Shown here piece after piece: positions 34,106-42,967 of a stretch of DNA of 64,000 nucleotides (position 1 is the first letter of the stretch; every line of letters begins with the position of its first letter). The notes under the pieces were generated by a model. That model worked only from the letters and a program-made list of their open reading frames with translations, was not told the DNA's origin and searched no databases. A program made the position numbers and the translations under genes. The stretch is taken from contig CAIWKO010000034.1 in the NCBI GenBank assembly GCA_903913285.1, positions 52,444 through 116,443 of the forward strand. Reading direction: 5' to 3'. Origin of the DNA: an uncultured Bacteroidales bacterium. Lineage in GTDB: Bacteria > Bacteroidota > Bacteroidia > Bacteroidales > CAIWKO01.

Positions 34106-35512
34106 ATGAAAAAGCTATTCGTTTCGTTGCTGCTCTTAATTTCTGCACTCAGTATTTATGCTCAAAAGGATCCCGACCGGTTTACGGGCAATTGGATGGG
34201 TGCTTTGGATGTGGGTGCAACAAAACTCCGCATCGGGCTGTTTGTTACCGATTCGGCAGGGGTGTTTTCGAGCTATTTGATGAGCCCCGATCAGGGTGTG
34301 ATGAATATTGAGGTGAACAAAACCCGTATCTCCAACGACTCAATTGAAATTGTTTCGAAATTCGTAGCAGCCAATTATAAAGCGGTTATCAACCAAAAAG
34401 GCGATTCGCTGAAAGGAATCTGGTTTCAGGGACGCAAATTTCCGCTGACGATGGCTCATTTTGATAAACTTCCCGAACTGAAACGGCCGCAGGAACCAAA
34501 AAAACCTTATCCCTATAAAGAAGAAGAGGTGACCTTTACCGACAAAAAAACGGGCATAACCTTCGCCGGAACGCTCACCATTCCGCAAGGCAACAAAATA
34601 TTTCCGGGCGTGGTGCTGGTTACCGGTTCGGGACCTCAAAACCGCGACGAGGAACTGTTGGGCCATAAACCCTTTTTGGTGATAGCCGATTATCTGACAC
34701 GCAACGGAATTGCCGTGCTGCGATACGACGACCGCGGAGTGGGCAAATCGGGAGGGGTGTTTTCGGCAGGAACCACGCTCGATTTTTCGCAGGATGCCGA
34801 AGCTGCCTTTAATTTTTTACGATCAGATTACCGCATCGATTCGATGAAAGTGGGCATCATGGGACACAGCGAAGGGGGCATGATAGCACCTATGGTTGCC
34901 GCCCGCAACAAAAAAGTGGCTTTCGTGGTGATGCTTGCCGGACCGGGGCTGAAAGGCGAAGAAATACTGATGCTGCAATCGGAACTTATTGCCAAAGCCG
35001 ACAGCACCCCGCAAAAAGAAATTGACATCAACACCCAGCTCAACAAGAAGATATACGCAATTGCCATCAAAGAAAAAGACAATAAGAAAGCTGCCGACAA
35101 AATGCACGCTTTGATAGAAGAATATTGGAAAACGCTCGATCCGGAAATGATCAAAAAACAAAACCTCGATAAAAAAGCCCTGATGCAATCCATATCGCAG
35201 GTGCTGACGCCCTGGTTCCGCTATTTTCTGGAAAGCGAACCGTCTAAATATCTCGTGAAGGTGAAATGCCCCGTGCTGGCCATAAACGGGAGCAAAGACC
35301 TACAGGTTCCGCCCGAACAAGACCTGGCAGCCATTAAAAAATATCTGACCAAAGCCGGCAACAAGAACTTTACAACCAAAGAATTCGACGGGCTCAACCA
35401 TTTGTTTCAGCATGCCAAAACCGGTTCGCCAACCGAGTATATGGATATTGAAGAAACCTTCGCCCCTGAAGCACTTGAGTTTATCGGGAAATGGATACAA
35501 ACTTTAAAATAG
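34106..35512 (+). CDS. exported alpha/beta hydrolase (S9/S33-like)
   Basis: A 468-residue serine hydrolase with a signal peptide (KLFVSLLLLISALSIYAQ). Residues 20-130 form a lipocalin-like or beta-rich N-terminal domain (RFTGNWMGALDVGATKLRIG) seen in Bacteroidota relatives. The hydrolase domain has VLVTGSGPQNRDEE, RYDDRGVGKSGG, the nucleophile elbow MGHSEGGMIAP, an acid region INGSKDLQVP, and the catalytic His in LNHLFQHA. It is exported and likely periplasmic; the substrate may be a peptide or ester. It is monocistronic. Confidence 0.85.
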   Translation: MKKLFVSLLLLISALSIYAQKDPDRFTGNWMGALDVGATKLRIGLFVTDSAGVFSSYLMSPDQGVMNIEVNKTRISNDSIEIVSKFVAANYKAVINQKGDSLKGIWFQGRKFPLTMAHFDKLPELKRPQEPKKPYPYKEEEVTFTDKKTGITFAGTLTIPQGNKIFPGVVLVTGSGPQNRDEELLGHKPFLVIADYLTRNGIAVLRYDDRGVGKSGGVFSAGTTLDFSQDAEAAFNFLRSDYRIDSMKVGIMGHSEGGMIAPMVAARNKKVAFVVMLAGPGLKGEEILMLQSELIAKADSTPQKEIDINTQLNKKIYAIAIKEKDNKKAADKMHALIEEYWKTLDPEMIKKQNLDKKALMQSISQVLTPWFRYFLESEPSKYLVKVKCPVLAINGSKDLQVPPEQDLAAIKKYLTKAGNKNFTTKEFDGLNHLFQHAKTGSPTEYMDIEETFAPEALEFIGKWIQTLK

Positions 35513-35723
35513 CAGGAAGAAAGAACAAAAGCGAAAGAAAAAACACACAAGGTTTGCGAACTTTTTATAAACGTGCTTTTATTTGGTGTGTTATTTCGCC
35601 TCCAGATTTTCTACTCAGCCTTGAATAACTTCTGATCACAACACAATACTTTCCTGCTGTGCGTGGCGGAAACAGGGCTATTGATACGATCTTTGGAGTA
35701 AGTATTTAAAATAATGTAAGCAT

Positions 35724-35786
35724 CCCTTCGTTTCACGGGGGGCTCCCTTCGTTTCACCGGGGGTTCCCTTCCTTTCTCCGGGGGCG
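35724..35786. repeat. three tandem 21-bp G/C-rich repeats
   Basis: Units start at 35724, 35745 and 35766 and follow CCCTTCSTTTCWCSGGGGGNN, with a partial fourth (TCCTTCCT). They stand out in an otherwise A/T-rich spacer. Confidence 0.8.
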
Positions 35787-36180
35787 TCCTTCCTGCATAT
35801 AAATTAGGCTTGAAAGTTTTCCAGCAGCACTATATATACAGGAGATAAGCCTTCCGCATTTTCTTCATTAGTTATGTTGGTTTATAAAAGCAGTTATTTT
35901 CCCCGAAAGGAGGGTGCAGGCAAACCATATTATTGCTGCATATTTTTAAACACCAACTCTATGCTATAGTACAATAGCTAAAAATCATCTACCTCAGCAG
36001 CGGTGGAAACGAAGTACTGTTAAACTAAATTATTTGCTGCTGCAGGGAATTGAAACACCAATACCGGTAAAAGCTCTATACCTAAATGTTTTAGTTCGTA
36101 CAATTGTTTTGAAACACCTGCCGGTTTTGTTAAAAAATATTAAAAGATAAAAAAGTGTTACCCGGAGAAAAATAAAAAAG

Positions 36181-36188
36181 TACTTTTG
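36181..36188 (+). promoter_or_regulatory. -7 box TACTTTTG
   Basis: Exact TAnnTTTG, 25 nt before the ATG at 36214. Confidence 0.5.
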
Positions 36189-36213
36189 CCGCTAAATTTA
36201 AAAATTAAAACCA

Positions 36214-37518
36214 ATGAAAGTACGATCTATTTTAATGGCAGCTGCATGTCTTTTATTCATTTCTCATTACTCTGCAGCACAAACGCCCCAGGTAAACAAT
36301 TCCGGTTTCGAAAATTGGGACAATCTGGGCGCTGCAACCGAAGAACCAACTGACTGGAACTCTTTTATGTCTGCATCAGGATCTTATACAAGTTATGCTG
36401 CACAACAAATTAAAAGATCAACCCAAAAAAGACCAGGAACTAGTGGTACATATAGCGCTATCATTTGGTCAAGAGACGCTGGATTAGGAATCATTGCCAA
36501 TGGAAATATGACCACAGGACAAGTTAATATGGGAGGCATGCTACCTTCCAGTACCAGCAATTATAACTCTACAATTACAACTAATGCTGCATTTTATGAA
36601 ACACTTGGCGCAAGCCCCGATTCACTTATCGTTTGGGTACGTTTCCATCCGGTAACCAGCACCAACCAGGGCAGAGTTCATGCAATACTTCACGGAAATT
36701 ATAACGTTCACGATCCGATTGATGCTGCAAATTCACTTCCACACGTGAAAGCTGAAGCTACTTTAAACTTTGCTTCAACAGGGACTACTTGGGTTAGAAA
36801 AAGTATTCCTTTTGTTTATAACACCTCTACAAATACTCCTGACTATATACTAATTTCGTTTTCTACAAACCCAACAGCAGGCGGCGGAAGTGCAGGCACT
36901 ACATGCGATAGTTTATACGTCGACGATCTGTCGTTATTCTACAACCCCGTTCTCACCACAGGAACTATCAACCCGCTCACCTATCTGGTCTCATCTACCA
37001 TGAGTGCTTCGGTCAGCGTTCCATTCACTTTAACAGGAAGCATGAATTCGGGTAATATCGTAACCGCTCAATTATCGGATGCAACCGGCTCATTTGTTTC
37101 TCCACAAAATATTGGAACATTAACAGCAACAACTTCAGGAACCGTACCAGGAACCATACCTGCAGGCACAGCAACAAGCAGTAACTATCGCATCCGCGTA
37201 GTCTCTTCAAGTTATCCTATCACTGCTGCCGATAACGGAACCAACATTACGATCAGCGATGTAACAGGCATTCAAAATTATCAAAGTGCAAACACTTCGG
37301 TATATTTTTCACAAAGCCAGCTTGTAGTTGATCTGCAACAGGCCACATATAACAAACCCATTATCCAGGTTTACAATATGAGCGGACAAATTGTGGGCAA
37401 CTTTATCGTTAAGAACAATAGTCTTAACCGTATTGATGTAACTATTCCTGCCGGAATTTATATGTTCCGCATTATGGATGGAGAAAACTCCATTTCCGGG
37501 AAAATCGTTAAACTATAA
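36214..37518 (+). CDS. PCMD-domain surface protein with T9SS type A sorting domain
   Basis: A 434-residue exported protein. After the signal peptide (SILMAAACLLFISHYSAAQ), residues 25-245 match the PCMD (putative carbohydrate metabolism domain) layout: NNSGFENWDN at the start, DSLIVWVRFHPV in the middle and CDSLYVDDLSLFYNP at the end. A Thr/Ser-rich beta domain follows at about 250-350. The last 80 residues are a type A sorting domain (IIQVYNMSGQIVGNFIV ... GIYMFRIMDGENSISGKIVK). It is therefore predicted to be secreted by T9SS and held at the surface, probably binding glycans. A strong terminator follows. Confidence 0.85.
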   Translation: MKVRSILMAAACLLFISHYSAAQTPQVNNSGFENWDNLGAATEEPTDWNSFMSASGSYTSYAAQQIKRSTQKRPGTSGTYSAIIWSRDAGLGIIANGNMTTGQVNMGGMLPSSTSNYNSTITTNAAFYETLGASPDSLIVWVRFHPVTSTNQGRVHAILHGNYNVHDPIDAANSLPHVKAEATLNFASTGTTWVRKSIPFVYNTSTNTPDYILISFSTNPTAGGGSAGTTCDSLYVDDLSLFYNPVLTTGTINPLTYLVSSTMSASVSVPFTLTGSMNSGNIVTAQLSDATGSFVSPQNIGTLTATTSGTVPGTIPAGTATSSNYRIRVVSSSYPITAADNGTNITISDVTGIQNYQSANTSVYFSQSQLVVDLQQATYNKPIIQVYNMSGQIVGNFIVKNNSLNRIDVTIPAGIYMFRIMDGENSISGKIVKL

Positions 37519-37533
37519 AAGAATTGATACTGA

Positions 37534-37567
37534 AAAAAGCGGCGCTGTAAAGCGCCGCTTTTTTTTA
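37534..37567. terminator. bidirectional terminator
   Basis: AAGCGGCGC-TGTAAA-GCGCCGCTT is flanked by an A run and a T run, so it can stop transcription of the T9SS gene on the + strand and, in part, of the convergent glutathione peroxidase gene. Confidence 0.85.
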
Positions 37568-38041
37568 CTTCAGCCAGTTGAGTATTTTGTCGCAATACGG
37601 ATTTTCTTTCGAATAAACCACGTCAACCCATTTGCCTTCTTCGCTTATCAGGAACTTCTGAAAGTTCCATTTCACTTTGGCATCGGCCACTCCGTTAAGT
37701 TCTTTTTGCGTGAGCCACTGATAAATTTCGTGTATGTTCTTTCCTTTCACCGATATTTTGGCAAACATCGGAAAAGTAACATTATAGTTCAGCGAGCAGA
37801 ACTGGGCGATATCCTCGTTCGATTTGGGTTCCTGCCATAAAAAATTGTTGGCCGGAAAACCCAGTATCACAAACTTGTCGGGGCCATATTCCAGATACAA
37901 TCGCTCGAGGTCGGCATATTGAGGCGTAAAACCGCATTTCGAGGCCGTGTTCACCACCAGTATCTTTTTCCCTTTAAATTCCGAAAGTTCTATCTCTCTG
38001 CCATCTATGGTGGTTGCTTTAAAATCAAAAAATGTTTTCAT
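37565..38041 (-). CDS. glutathione peroxidase-family thiol peroxidase
   Basis: A 158-residue peroxidase of the GPx family that reduces peroxides, in bacteria usually with thioredoxin. The active Cys is in NTASKCGFTPQY near residue 39, with the Gln/Trp segment NFLWQEP and the Asn/Trp site VKWNFQKFLI. It uses Cys, not selenocysteine. The usual FPCNQFG segment is FPANNFL here, so the resolving-side Cys commonly found there is Ala. It is cytosolic and single-gene. Confidence 0.92.
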   Translation of the reverse strand: MKTFFDFKATTIDGREIELSEFKGKKILVVNTASKCGFTPQYADLERLYLEYGPDKFVILGFPANNFLWQEPKSNEDIAQFCSLNYNVTFPMFAKISVKGKNIHEIYQWLTQKELNGVADAKVKWNFQKFLISEEGKWVDVVYSKENPYCDKILNWLK

Positions 38042-38200
38042 AATAATGCTGTTATTAATTCATTATTATAAAGGTACTCCATTTCGGAGCCAATTGCAAG
38101 AAAATTGCCTTTGTTCTTCAGCCGAACCATGTGGAACACTTTAATTATGCTCCTTAGTGTCAAATAAATTTTAATTTTGTGAAGAAATAAATCCTTCCCC

Positions 38201-38881
38201 ATGAAACAACTGATGCTTGCCCTGCTCTGCTCTTCTTTATTCAACTGCACACTGCAGGCTCAAACCGGATGCATCTCGGGCAACTGCAAAGACGGCACCG
38301 GAACCTACACCTATATCAACGGCGATAAATATACCGGCGAGTTCAAAAATTATAAAATCAACGGCAAAGGCACTTTTGTATATGCTTCGGGCACCTGGAA
38401 AGGCTGTCAATACACTGGTGAGTTTAAAGACAACAAGCTGGAAGGTACGGGTATCTTCACTTATGCCAACGGCGACAAATACGAAGGACAGTTTTCGGGC
38501 AATAAACTCAGTGGCACGGGAACATTCACGTATGCAAACGGCGATGTTTACACCGGCGATTTTCAAAACAACGAATGCAACGGCAAAGGAACTTTTACCT
38601 ATGCCACGGGTAAATATCAGGGAGCCACCGTTACCGGCGACTGGAAAAACAACAAACTTAACGGCACTGCCACATTTTTAGGCAAAGACGGAGAAAAATA
38701 CGAAGGCGAATGGAAAAACAACCTGAAAGAAGGCAAAGGCACCCTGCACTTTGCCAACGGAAGCACTTACACGGGCGATTGGAAGAACGATATGTTCAAC
38801 GGCGAAGGAACTTTCACCTATGCCAACGGCAAAGTTGTGAGTGGAACCTGGAAAGATAATAAACCGGTTGAACGAAAATAA
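38201..38881 (+). CDS. exported MORN-repeat protein
   Basis: A 226-residue protein with an N-terminal signal (MLALLCSSLFNCTLQAQ) followed by about eight MORN repeats of 22-23 residues with the pattern G-x-G-T-[FY]-T-Y-A-N-G-D-x-Y-x-G-[ED]-F. MORN proteins form flat beta-sheets that often act as scaffolds near membranes. The function here is unknown. A terminator follows about 60 nt downstream. Confidence 0.9.
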   Translation: MKQLMLALLCSSLFNCTLQAQTGCISGNCKDGTGTYTYINGDKYTGEFKNYKINGKGTFVYASGTWKGCQYTGEFKDNKLEGTGIFTYANGDKYEGQFSGNKLSGTGTFTYANGDVYTGDFQNNECNGKGTFTYATGKYQGATVTGDWKNNKLNGTATFLGKDGEKYEGEWKNNLKEGKGTLHFANGSTYTGDWKNDMFNGEGTFTYANGKVVSGTWKDNKPVERK

Positions 38882-38942
38882 TATTGATATTTTACCGTTA
38901 TTTGTGTACAAATAATTAATAACATTTCTAAACTACTTGCAA

Positions 38943-38973
38943 AAAACCCTCTGAAGTTTCGGAGGGTTTTTTT
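38943..38973 (+). terminator. rho-independent terminator
   Basis: AAACCCTC pairs with GAGGGTTT and is followed by seven T. It ends the MORN-repeat gene. Confidence 0.8.
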
Positions 38974-38997
38974 ATTGAGATAGAGTAAGTCGTTATT

Positions 38998-39660
38998 TTA
39001 CCAATTTGAATATCCGTTGTGGAAAGGGTTGTTGTTGAATCCCGATTGAAAACCACCGCCATAAGGATTCATCTGCGACTGATAATACGGATTATTATTT
39101 CCGTTCGAGAAATTAATTTGTGCACCTATGGTGAGATGCTCCGTTACTTTATAATCAACGCCAACGTTGATACCATAATTATCCAGCGTGTTCTTTTTAT
39201 TGCTCAATAGTTCAGGGTTAACCGATTTGCTGTTATTAAATGTCTTATAAACGGCCCCCGAAATTATCAGGCGGTTCGTAACCAAATAATCGCCCCGGGC
39301 AAACAACATATAATTTGTTCCATTTCCTCCAAAACTGTTGAATTCATTGTTTGAAAACCCGCTGATGCCTTGTTGTATCACGCCGCCCACATCGAGTTTG
39401 AAGCGCGGTGTAACCATATAGCTCATATAAGGCGAAATATACGAAAAAGTAGTTGCATTCTTCTTGCTGCCGATAACCCCAAAACCGGCTTCAACCGAAA
39501 AACTCATACGGTTTCTGTTAAACAGCGACGAATTTTTCTGAATAGTTTGATTATTGAATGTGGTTGCCGAATCGCTGCTAATCTTAGATTGGGCCTGTAT
39601 TTTGTTTGTTGCGAACAGTAGAAAAAACAAAACGATAATGTAATATGTTGGCGATTTCAT
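38998..39660 (-). CDS. outer-membrane beta-barrel-like protein (220 aa)
   Basis: The signal peptide (YYIIVLFFLLFATNKIQAQ) is followed by a chain of alternating strands with aromatic ends (MSFSVEAGFGVIG, ISPYMSYMVTPRFKLDVGG, YDYKVTEHLTIGAQINFSNG-like), consistent with a small beta-barrel. The C-terminus is Asn/Gly/Pro-rich (NGNNNPYYQSQMNPYGGG). No specific family was recognised. The -7 box at 39731-39738 leaves a 60-70 nt leader. Confidence 0.65.
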   Translation of the reverse strand: MKSPTYYIIVLFFLLFATNKIQAQSKISSDSATTFNNQTIQKNSSLFNRNRMSFSVEAGFGVIGSKKNATTFSYISPYMSYMVTPRFKLDVGGVIQQGISGFSNNEFNSFGGNGTNYMLFARGDYLVTNRLIISGAVYKTFNNSKSVNPELLSNKKNTLDNYGINVGVDYKVTEHLTIGAQINFSNGNNNPYYQSQMNPYGGGFQSGFNNNPFHNGYSNW

Positions 39661-39730
39661 AAATCGGGTGTTTTTGTTCCGGTAACTTGAATATACGTTG
39701 TAAACTGTTTTTTGTTTTAAATAGTATTTA

Positions 39731-39738
39731 CAAAGGTA
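39731..39738 (-). promoter_or_regulatory. -7 box TACCTTTG
   Basis: Exact TAnnTTTG on the minus strand, 70 nt before the ATG at 39660. Confidence 0.45.
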
Positions 39739-39776
39739 GTAAAAATCACAATTTTATTCCGTAAATTTCCAAATTA

Positions 39777-40586
39777 TTAATACCCTCTTTGTCTTTTGGC
39801 TTCGTAGGCCATAATAGCCACCGAATTCGAAACATTCAGCGAATCGATGTGCCCGAGCATGGGTATTTTAACAATGTGGTCTGCAGCTTTCAGCCAAATA
39901 TCGGTAAGCCCTGTCGATTCGGTACCAAAAGCCAAAGCACTTGGCTTGCTATAATCCACCTGATGGTAAAATTTCTTGGTTTGCAGCGCTGCAGCGAACA
40001 GCGCAATATGGTTTTTCTTCAGCCAATCAATGGCCTCACTACCCGGGCTAACCACAATTTGCTTGTTGAAAACACAACCGATGCTTGAGCGTATCACATT
40101 TGGATTGTAAATATCGGTTTTGGTATCGCAAACAATAAGCAGGTCGGCAGCCACAGCATCGCCTGTACGCAGCACCGCACCCAGATTTCCCGGTTTTTCA
40201 ACCCCGTCGAGCACAAGGATCAATGGATTTGAACTCAGTTTTACGTCGCTGAACGAAAGAAATTTCGGCCTGGCCAATGCCACAACTCCGCCCGAATCCT
40301 CCCGATAAGCTATCTTTGAGAATACTTCCGGCGAAACGCTCAAGGTTTTTTCTGCCGGTATCAGCGAACTAATTTCATCGAACAGTTTTGCATCATTTAC
40401 CTTTTCGTTGCAAACGAACAAGGTTTCTATGCCGAAACCCGCCCGAACCGCCATGCCCAATTCTTTAATGCCTTCTATCACGATCAGCTGTTGTTCTTTA
40501 CGTGCACTGTATTTCTTTTGCAGCAGAACCACGTTCTTTATTTTCGCATTTTGCAAACTGCTGATATGTTCCGTCACATTTGGCAT
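39777..40586 (-). CDS. TrmH-family RNA methyltransferase with substrate-binding domain
   Basis: A 269-residue SPOUT methyltransferase. Unlike the short one at 0.4 kb, it has the N-terminal L30e-like substrate-binding domain (KNVVLLQKKYSARKEQQLIVIEG) before the catalytic domain. Motif 1 is KPGNLGAVLRTGDA near residue 133, motif 2 LAFGTESTGL, motif 3 DSLNVSNSVAIMAYE. It probably methylates a 23S rRNA ribose. It has its own -7 box at 40607-40614. Confidence 0.9.
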   Translation of the reverse strand: MPNVTEHISSLQNAKIKNVVLLQKKYSARKEQQLIVIEGIKELGMAVRAGFGIETLFVCNEKVNDAKLFDEISSLIPAEKTLSVSPEVFSKIAYREDSGGVVALARPKFLSFSDVKLSSNPLILVLDGVEKPGNLGAVLRTGDAVAADLLIVCDTKTDIYNPNVIRSSIGCVFNKQIVVSPGSEAIDWLKKNHIALFAAALQTKKFYHQVDYSKPSALAFGTESTGLTDIWLKAADHIVKIPMLGHIDSLNVSNSVAIMAYEAKRQRGY

Positions 40587-40606
40587 GGATAAACTATTCG
40601 GTGGTG

Positions 40607-40614
40607 CAAATATA
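40607..40614 (-). promoter_or_regulatory. -7 box TATATTTG
   Basis: Exact TAnnTTTG on the minus strand, 20 nt before the ATG at 40586 and directly after the terminator of the upstream gene. Confidence 0.55.
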
Positions 40615-40620
40615 AATAAA

Positions 40621-40654
40621 TATAACCCGACATGCGCTATGCTGTCGGGTTATA
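40621..40654 (-). terminator. terminator hairpin of the DUF4349 gene
   Basis: A 12-bp perfect stem, TATAACCCGACA / TGTCGGGTTATA, with a 10-nt loop, followed on the minus strand by a T/A-rich run. Confidence 0.75.
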
Positions 40655-40667
40655 TCACTAATTAATC

Positions 40668-41624
40668 TTATTGCTTTGGCTGATTTCGCAGCATTCTTTT
40701 TCTGCGACCTCTTTTAACAAAATACATGATCAGGAAAAGCGAAATCAGCATGATAAACCATAGCGGCCACAAATACATAAACCCGATAATAAATTGTAAA
40801 AAGCCATGCCAGCCCCAGGCCAGAGCTTCTTTTATTTTCCAGCCGAATCCTGAATTCTGAACGGGAAGCATTTGGCTTTGCTGATAAAAAGTAACATTCA
40901 CCGTGCTCAGTTCAACTTTATTGTTGAGATATTTCAAACGGCCTTCCATCGATTCAATTTCTTCCTGAAGGGTTCTGATATATTGCTGAACATCCAAAAT
41001 ATCGTTGATAGTATTAGCTTTCTTCAAAATAAGCTGATACTGTACCAAAGCATCCTGTTTCGATTTCAACCGGGCGCTCACATCCACGAACTCCTCGGTC
41101 ACATCATCCGAATGGATCTTTTTATAATCCACAAAAATGGCCTGTTTCATCAGATCATCAATCAGAGCATCAAAATGTTCGGAACCCACACGAACCACCA
41201 TAACATTGGTAGTACGATATTCATCTCCCGTTTGGTTCTCCGACGAAACATATCCCTGATGGCTTTTAATAATTCCCAAAATATTGAAGCGGGCAGCATC
41301 ATACTTTTCAACCTTAAAGCTCAGATCGGCAGTTTTCACGATCTTCTGCGGAATATTTTCCTTAACGGGTTGCGGAGAGTTTTGTTCGCTCTTTTTTTCC
41401 TCATTCACACTTCCTTTACTCGCCGCTTTATCTGCGGTAGATTTTTGGTCAGCTTCAACTGCCGCGTTCGATTCACTTGTCGGCATATTCAGGGTGGTAA
41501 CCGTTGCTTCTTTAATATCTGAGTTTGATTTCTCTTTCTCCGATTTGCTGCTACAACTCATCAGTTGCAGGCTCATCGTCACCAGCAAAAAGAAACACGC
41601 AAAAAACAGGCTTTTTGTTTTCAT
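40668..41624 (-). CDS. DUF4349-family lipoprotein
   Basis: A 318-residue lipoprotein (lipobox SLQLMSCSS). Residues 25-90 are a low-complexity, charged linker. The DUF4349 domain starts at KIVKTADLSFKVEKYDAARF near residue 92 and includes VVRVGSEHFDALIDDL and the long coiled coil ILDVQQYIRTLQEEIESMEG. One membrane segment (FIIGFMYLWPLWFIMLISLFLIM) precedes a basic tail (KRGRRKRMLRNQ). The family resembles a membrane-anchored sensor or anti-sigma-type protein, but no function is proven. Confidence 0.85.
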   Translation of the reverse strand: MKTKSLFFACFFLLVTMSLQLMSCSSKSEKEKSNSDIKEATVTTLNMPTSESNAAVEADQKSTADKAASKGSVNEEKKSEQNSPQPVKENIPQKIVKTADLSFKVEKYDAARFNILGIIKSHQGYVSSENQTGDEYRTTNVMVVRVGSEHFDALIDDLMKQAIFVDYKKIHSDDVTEEFVDVSARLKSKQDALVQYQLILKKANTINDILDVQQYIRTLQEEIESMEGRLKYLNNKVELSTVNVTFYQQSQMLPVQNSGFGWKIKEALAWGWHGFLQFIIGFMYLWPLWFIMLISLFLIMYFVKRGRRKRMLRNQPKQ

Positions 41625-41776
41625 ATTCTTATGGTTTGGTTAATAATTAATTTTTAAATGGAGCATTATAGATGTTTTATTTCCAAAATTCCATAATAAA
41701 AGTACTAAAATTAAGATTGAAATTCAAAAAGTTTAAAAATAATTAAGTTTTTTCTTGACTTTTCATTTTTTGATAT

Positions 41777-41784
41777 TAACTTTG
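41777..41784 (+). promoter_or_regulatory. -7 box TAACTTTG of the DUF4173-LRR operon
   Basis: Exact TAnnTTTG, 31 nt before the first ATG (41816) of the six-gene operon. Confidence 0.55.
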
Positions 41785-41815
41785 TGCCGCAAAGTACTTT
41801 TTAAAACAAATTAAA

Positions 41816-42451
41816 ATGGAACAACAGAACGATCATTTAAAAACCTTATCAGAGATACGTTCTTTGATGGAATCTTCCACAAGATTTCTTTCTTTAAGCG
41901 GTTTGTCGGGTGTGTTTGCAGGAAGTTTTGCCTTGCTGGGCGCATTTGCGGCATACATGTTCCTGAATCTGGGTTTGTTCAGCGACGATTATTACATTCA
42001 TATCAGCAGCGGCTCGAATTTTAACGCGGAAGTTCTGATGTTTTTTATTGCCGATGCATTGAGCGTTCTGGCGCTTGCCATCACCTTCGTCATAATTTTC
42101 ACCGCCCGCAATGCGCGCAAAAGCGGTCAGCCCATTTGGAACAATACGGTTAAAAAATTACTTGTCAACCTGTTTATCCCGCTGCTCACCTGCGGCATAT
42201 TTTGCTTTGCACTTTTGTTCCATCATCTGGTTTATTTGATCGCACCTGTGATGTTGCTGTTTTACGGACTGGCTTTGGTGAATGCCTCTAAATATACTTT
42301 CCGCATGATCCGCTATCTGGGTTTCTGCGAAATATTGCTGGGGTTAACCGCATGTTTTTGCATTGGCTACGGCATATTGTTCTGGGCGTTGGGTTTCGGA
42401 GTGCTGCATATCCTCTACGGAATTCTCATGTATTTTAAATACGAAAGATGA
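41816..42451 (+). CDS. polytopic membrane protein, first gene of the operon (211 aa)
   Basis: About six membrane segments follow a short cytosolic start with MEQQNDHLKTLSEIRSLMES. The protein has no signal peptide and no recognised domain. Its stop codon overlaps the start of the winged-helix gene as ATGA (42448-42451), which implies translational coupling. Similar membrane proteins are often encoded beside small winged-helix regulators in Bacteroidota, a genomic habit I recall without a named function. Confidence 0.8.
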   Translation: MEQQNDHLKTLSEIRSLMESSTRFLSLSGLSGVFAGSFALLGAFAAYMFLNLGLFSDDYYIHISSGSNFNAEVLMFFIADALSVLALAITFVIIFTARNARKSGQPIWNNTVKKLLVNLFIPLLTCGIFCFALLFHHLVYLIAPVMLLFYGLALVNASKYTFRMIRYLGFCEILLGLTACFCIGYGILFWALGFGVLHILYGILMYFKYER

Positions 42452-42753
42452 CCACCGATTTTGACATAAACAACCTGAATAAGGTCTTCGAAAGCAGAAT
42501 ACGGCTGGGTGTGATGTCGGTGCTGAGCGTCAACGAAAGCGCCGACTTCAACATGCTGAAGGATTTGCTGAAAGTTACCGACGGTAACCTGGCAAGCCAC
42601 ATCAGCGCTCTCGAAAAATGCAATTACATCACCGTTGCAAAAGATTTTGTCGGGAAAAAGACCCGAACCACTTATACCATCAGCGATGAAGGACGTAGCG
42701 CTTTTCTTTTTCATCTCGAATCACTCGAAACCATGATCAAACAAAACCGATAA
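42448..42753 (+). CDS. winged-helix transcriptional regulator (101 aa)
   Basis: A small DNA-binding protein of the MarR/ArsR-like winged-helix class. The helix-turn-helix is FNMLKDLLKVTDGNLASHISALEKCNYI (recognition helix around residues 45-60), and the wing contains VGKKTRTTYTISDEGRSAF. It has no ligand domain and no cysteines for metal sensing. As the second gene of the operon, it likely regulates that operon. It overlaps the preceding gene by 4 nt and is 10 nt before the next. Confidence 0.88.
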   Translation: MTTDFDINNLNKVFESRIRLGVMSVLSVNESADFNMLKDLLKVTDGNLASHISALEKCNYITVAKDFVGKKTRTTYTISDEGRSAFLFHLESLETMIKQNR

Positions 42754-42763
42754 AACCATAATT

Positions 42764-42967
42764 ATGAACACCGTTTTCAATTTATGCGTAAAGTTTCTGG
42801 TGGTAAGTGCCCACATGCTGGGCATCAGCTATCAGCAAATTAATGTATGGCTGTTCGTCATCATTCATCCGCTCATCACCTTATTATTTCTGGCCTTATT
42901 TATCTTCACCTTCATTAAATATAAAAAGTTAAAAAAATCCACTAAAAACCAAATACCTCAATTATGA
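42764..42967 (+). CDS. small membrane protein (67 aa)
   Basis: There are two hydrophobic stretches (LCVKFLVVSAHMLGI; VWLFVIIHPLITLLFLALFIFTF) followed by a basic tail (KYKKLKKSTKNQ). No family was recognised. The stop codon overlaps the start of the DUF4173-LRR gene as ATGA (42964-42967), so it is part of the same coupled operon and is probably a real gene despite its size. Confidence 0.72.
   Translation: MNTVFNLCVKFLVVSAHMLGISYQQINVWLFVIIHPLITLLFLALFIFTFIKYKKLKKSTKNQIPQL

Larger units (their letters stand above)
35513..36213. other. 700-nt intergenic region
   Basis: No gene was found on either strand. It holds three 21-bp repeats (35724-35786), a pair of direct repeats sharing GAAACACC with CCGGT a few bases later (near 36051 and 36111), and the promoter of the T9SS gene (TACTTTTG at 36181-36188). 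No RNA gene was recognised. Confidence 0.6.
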
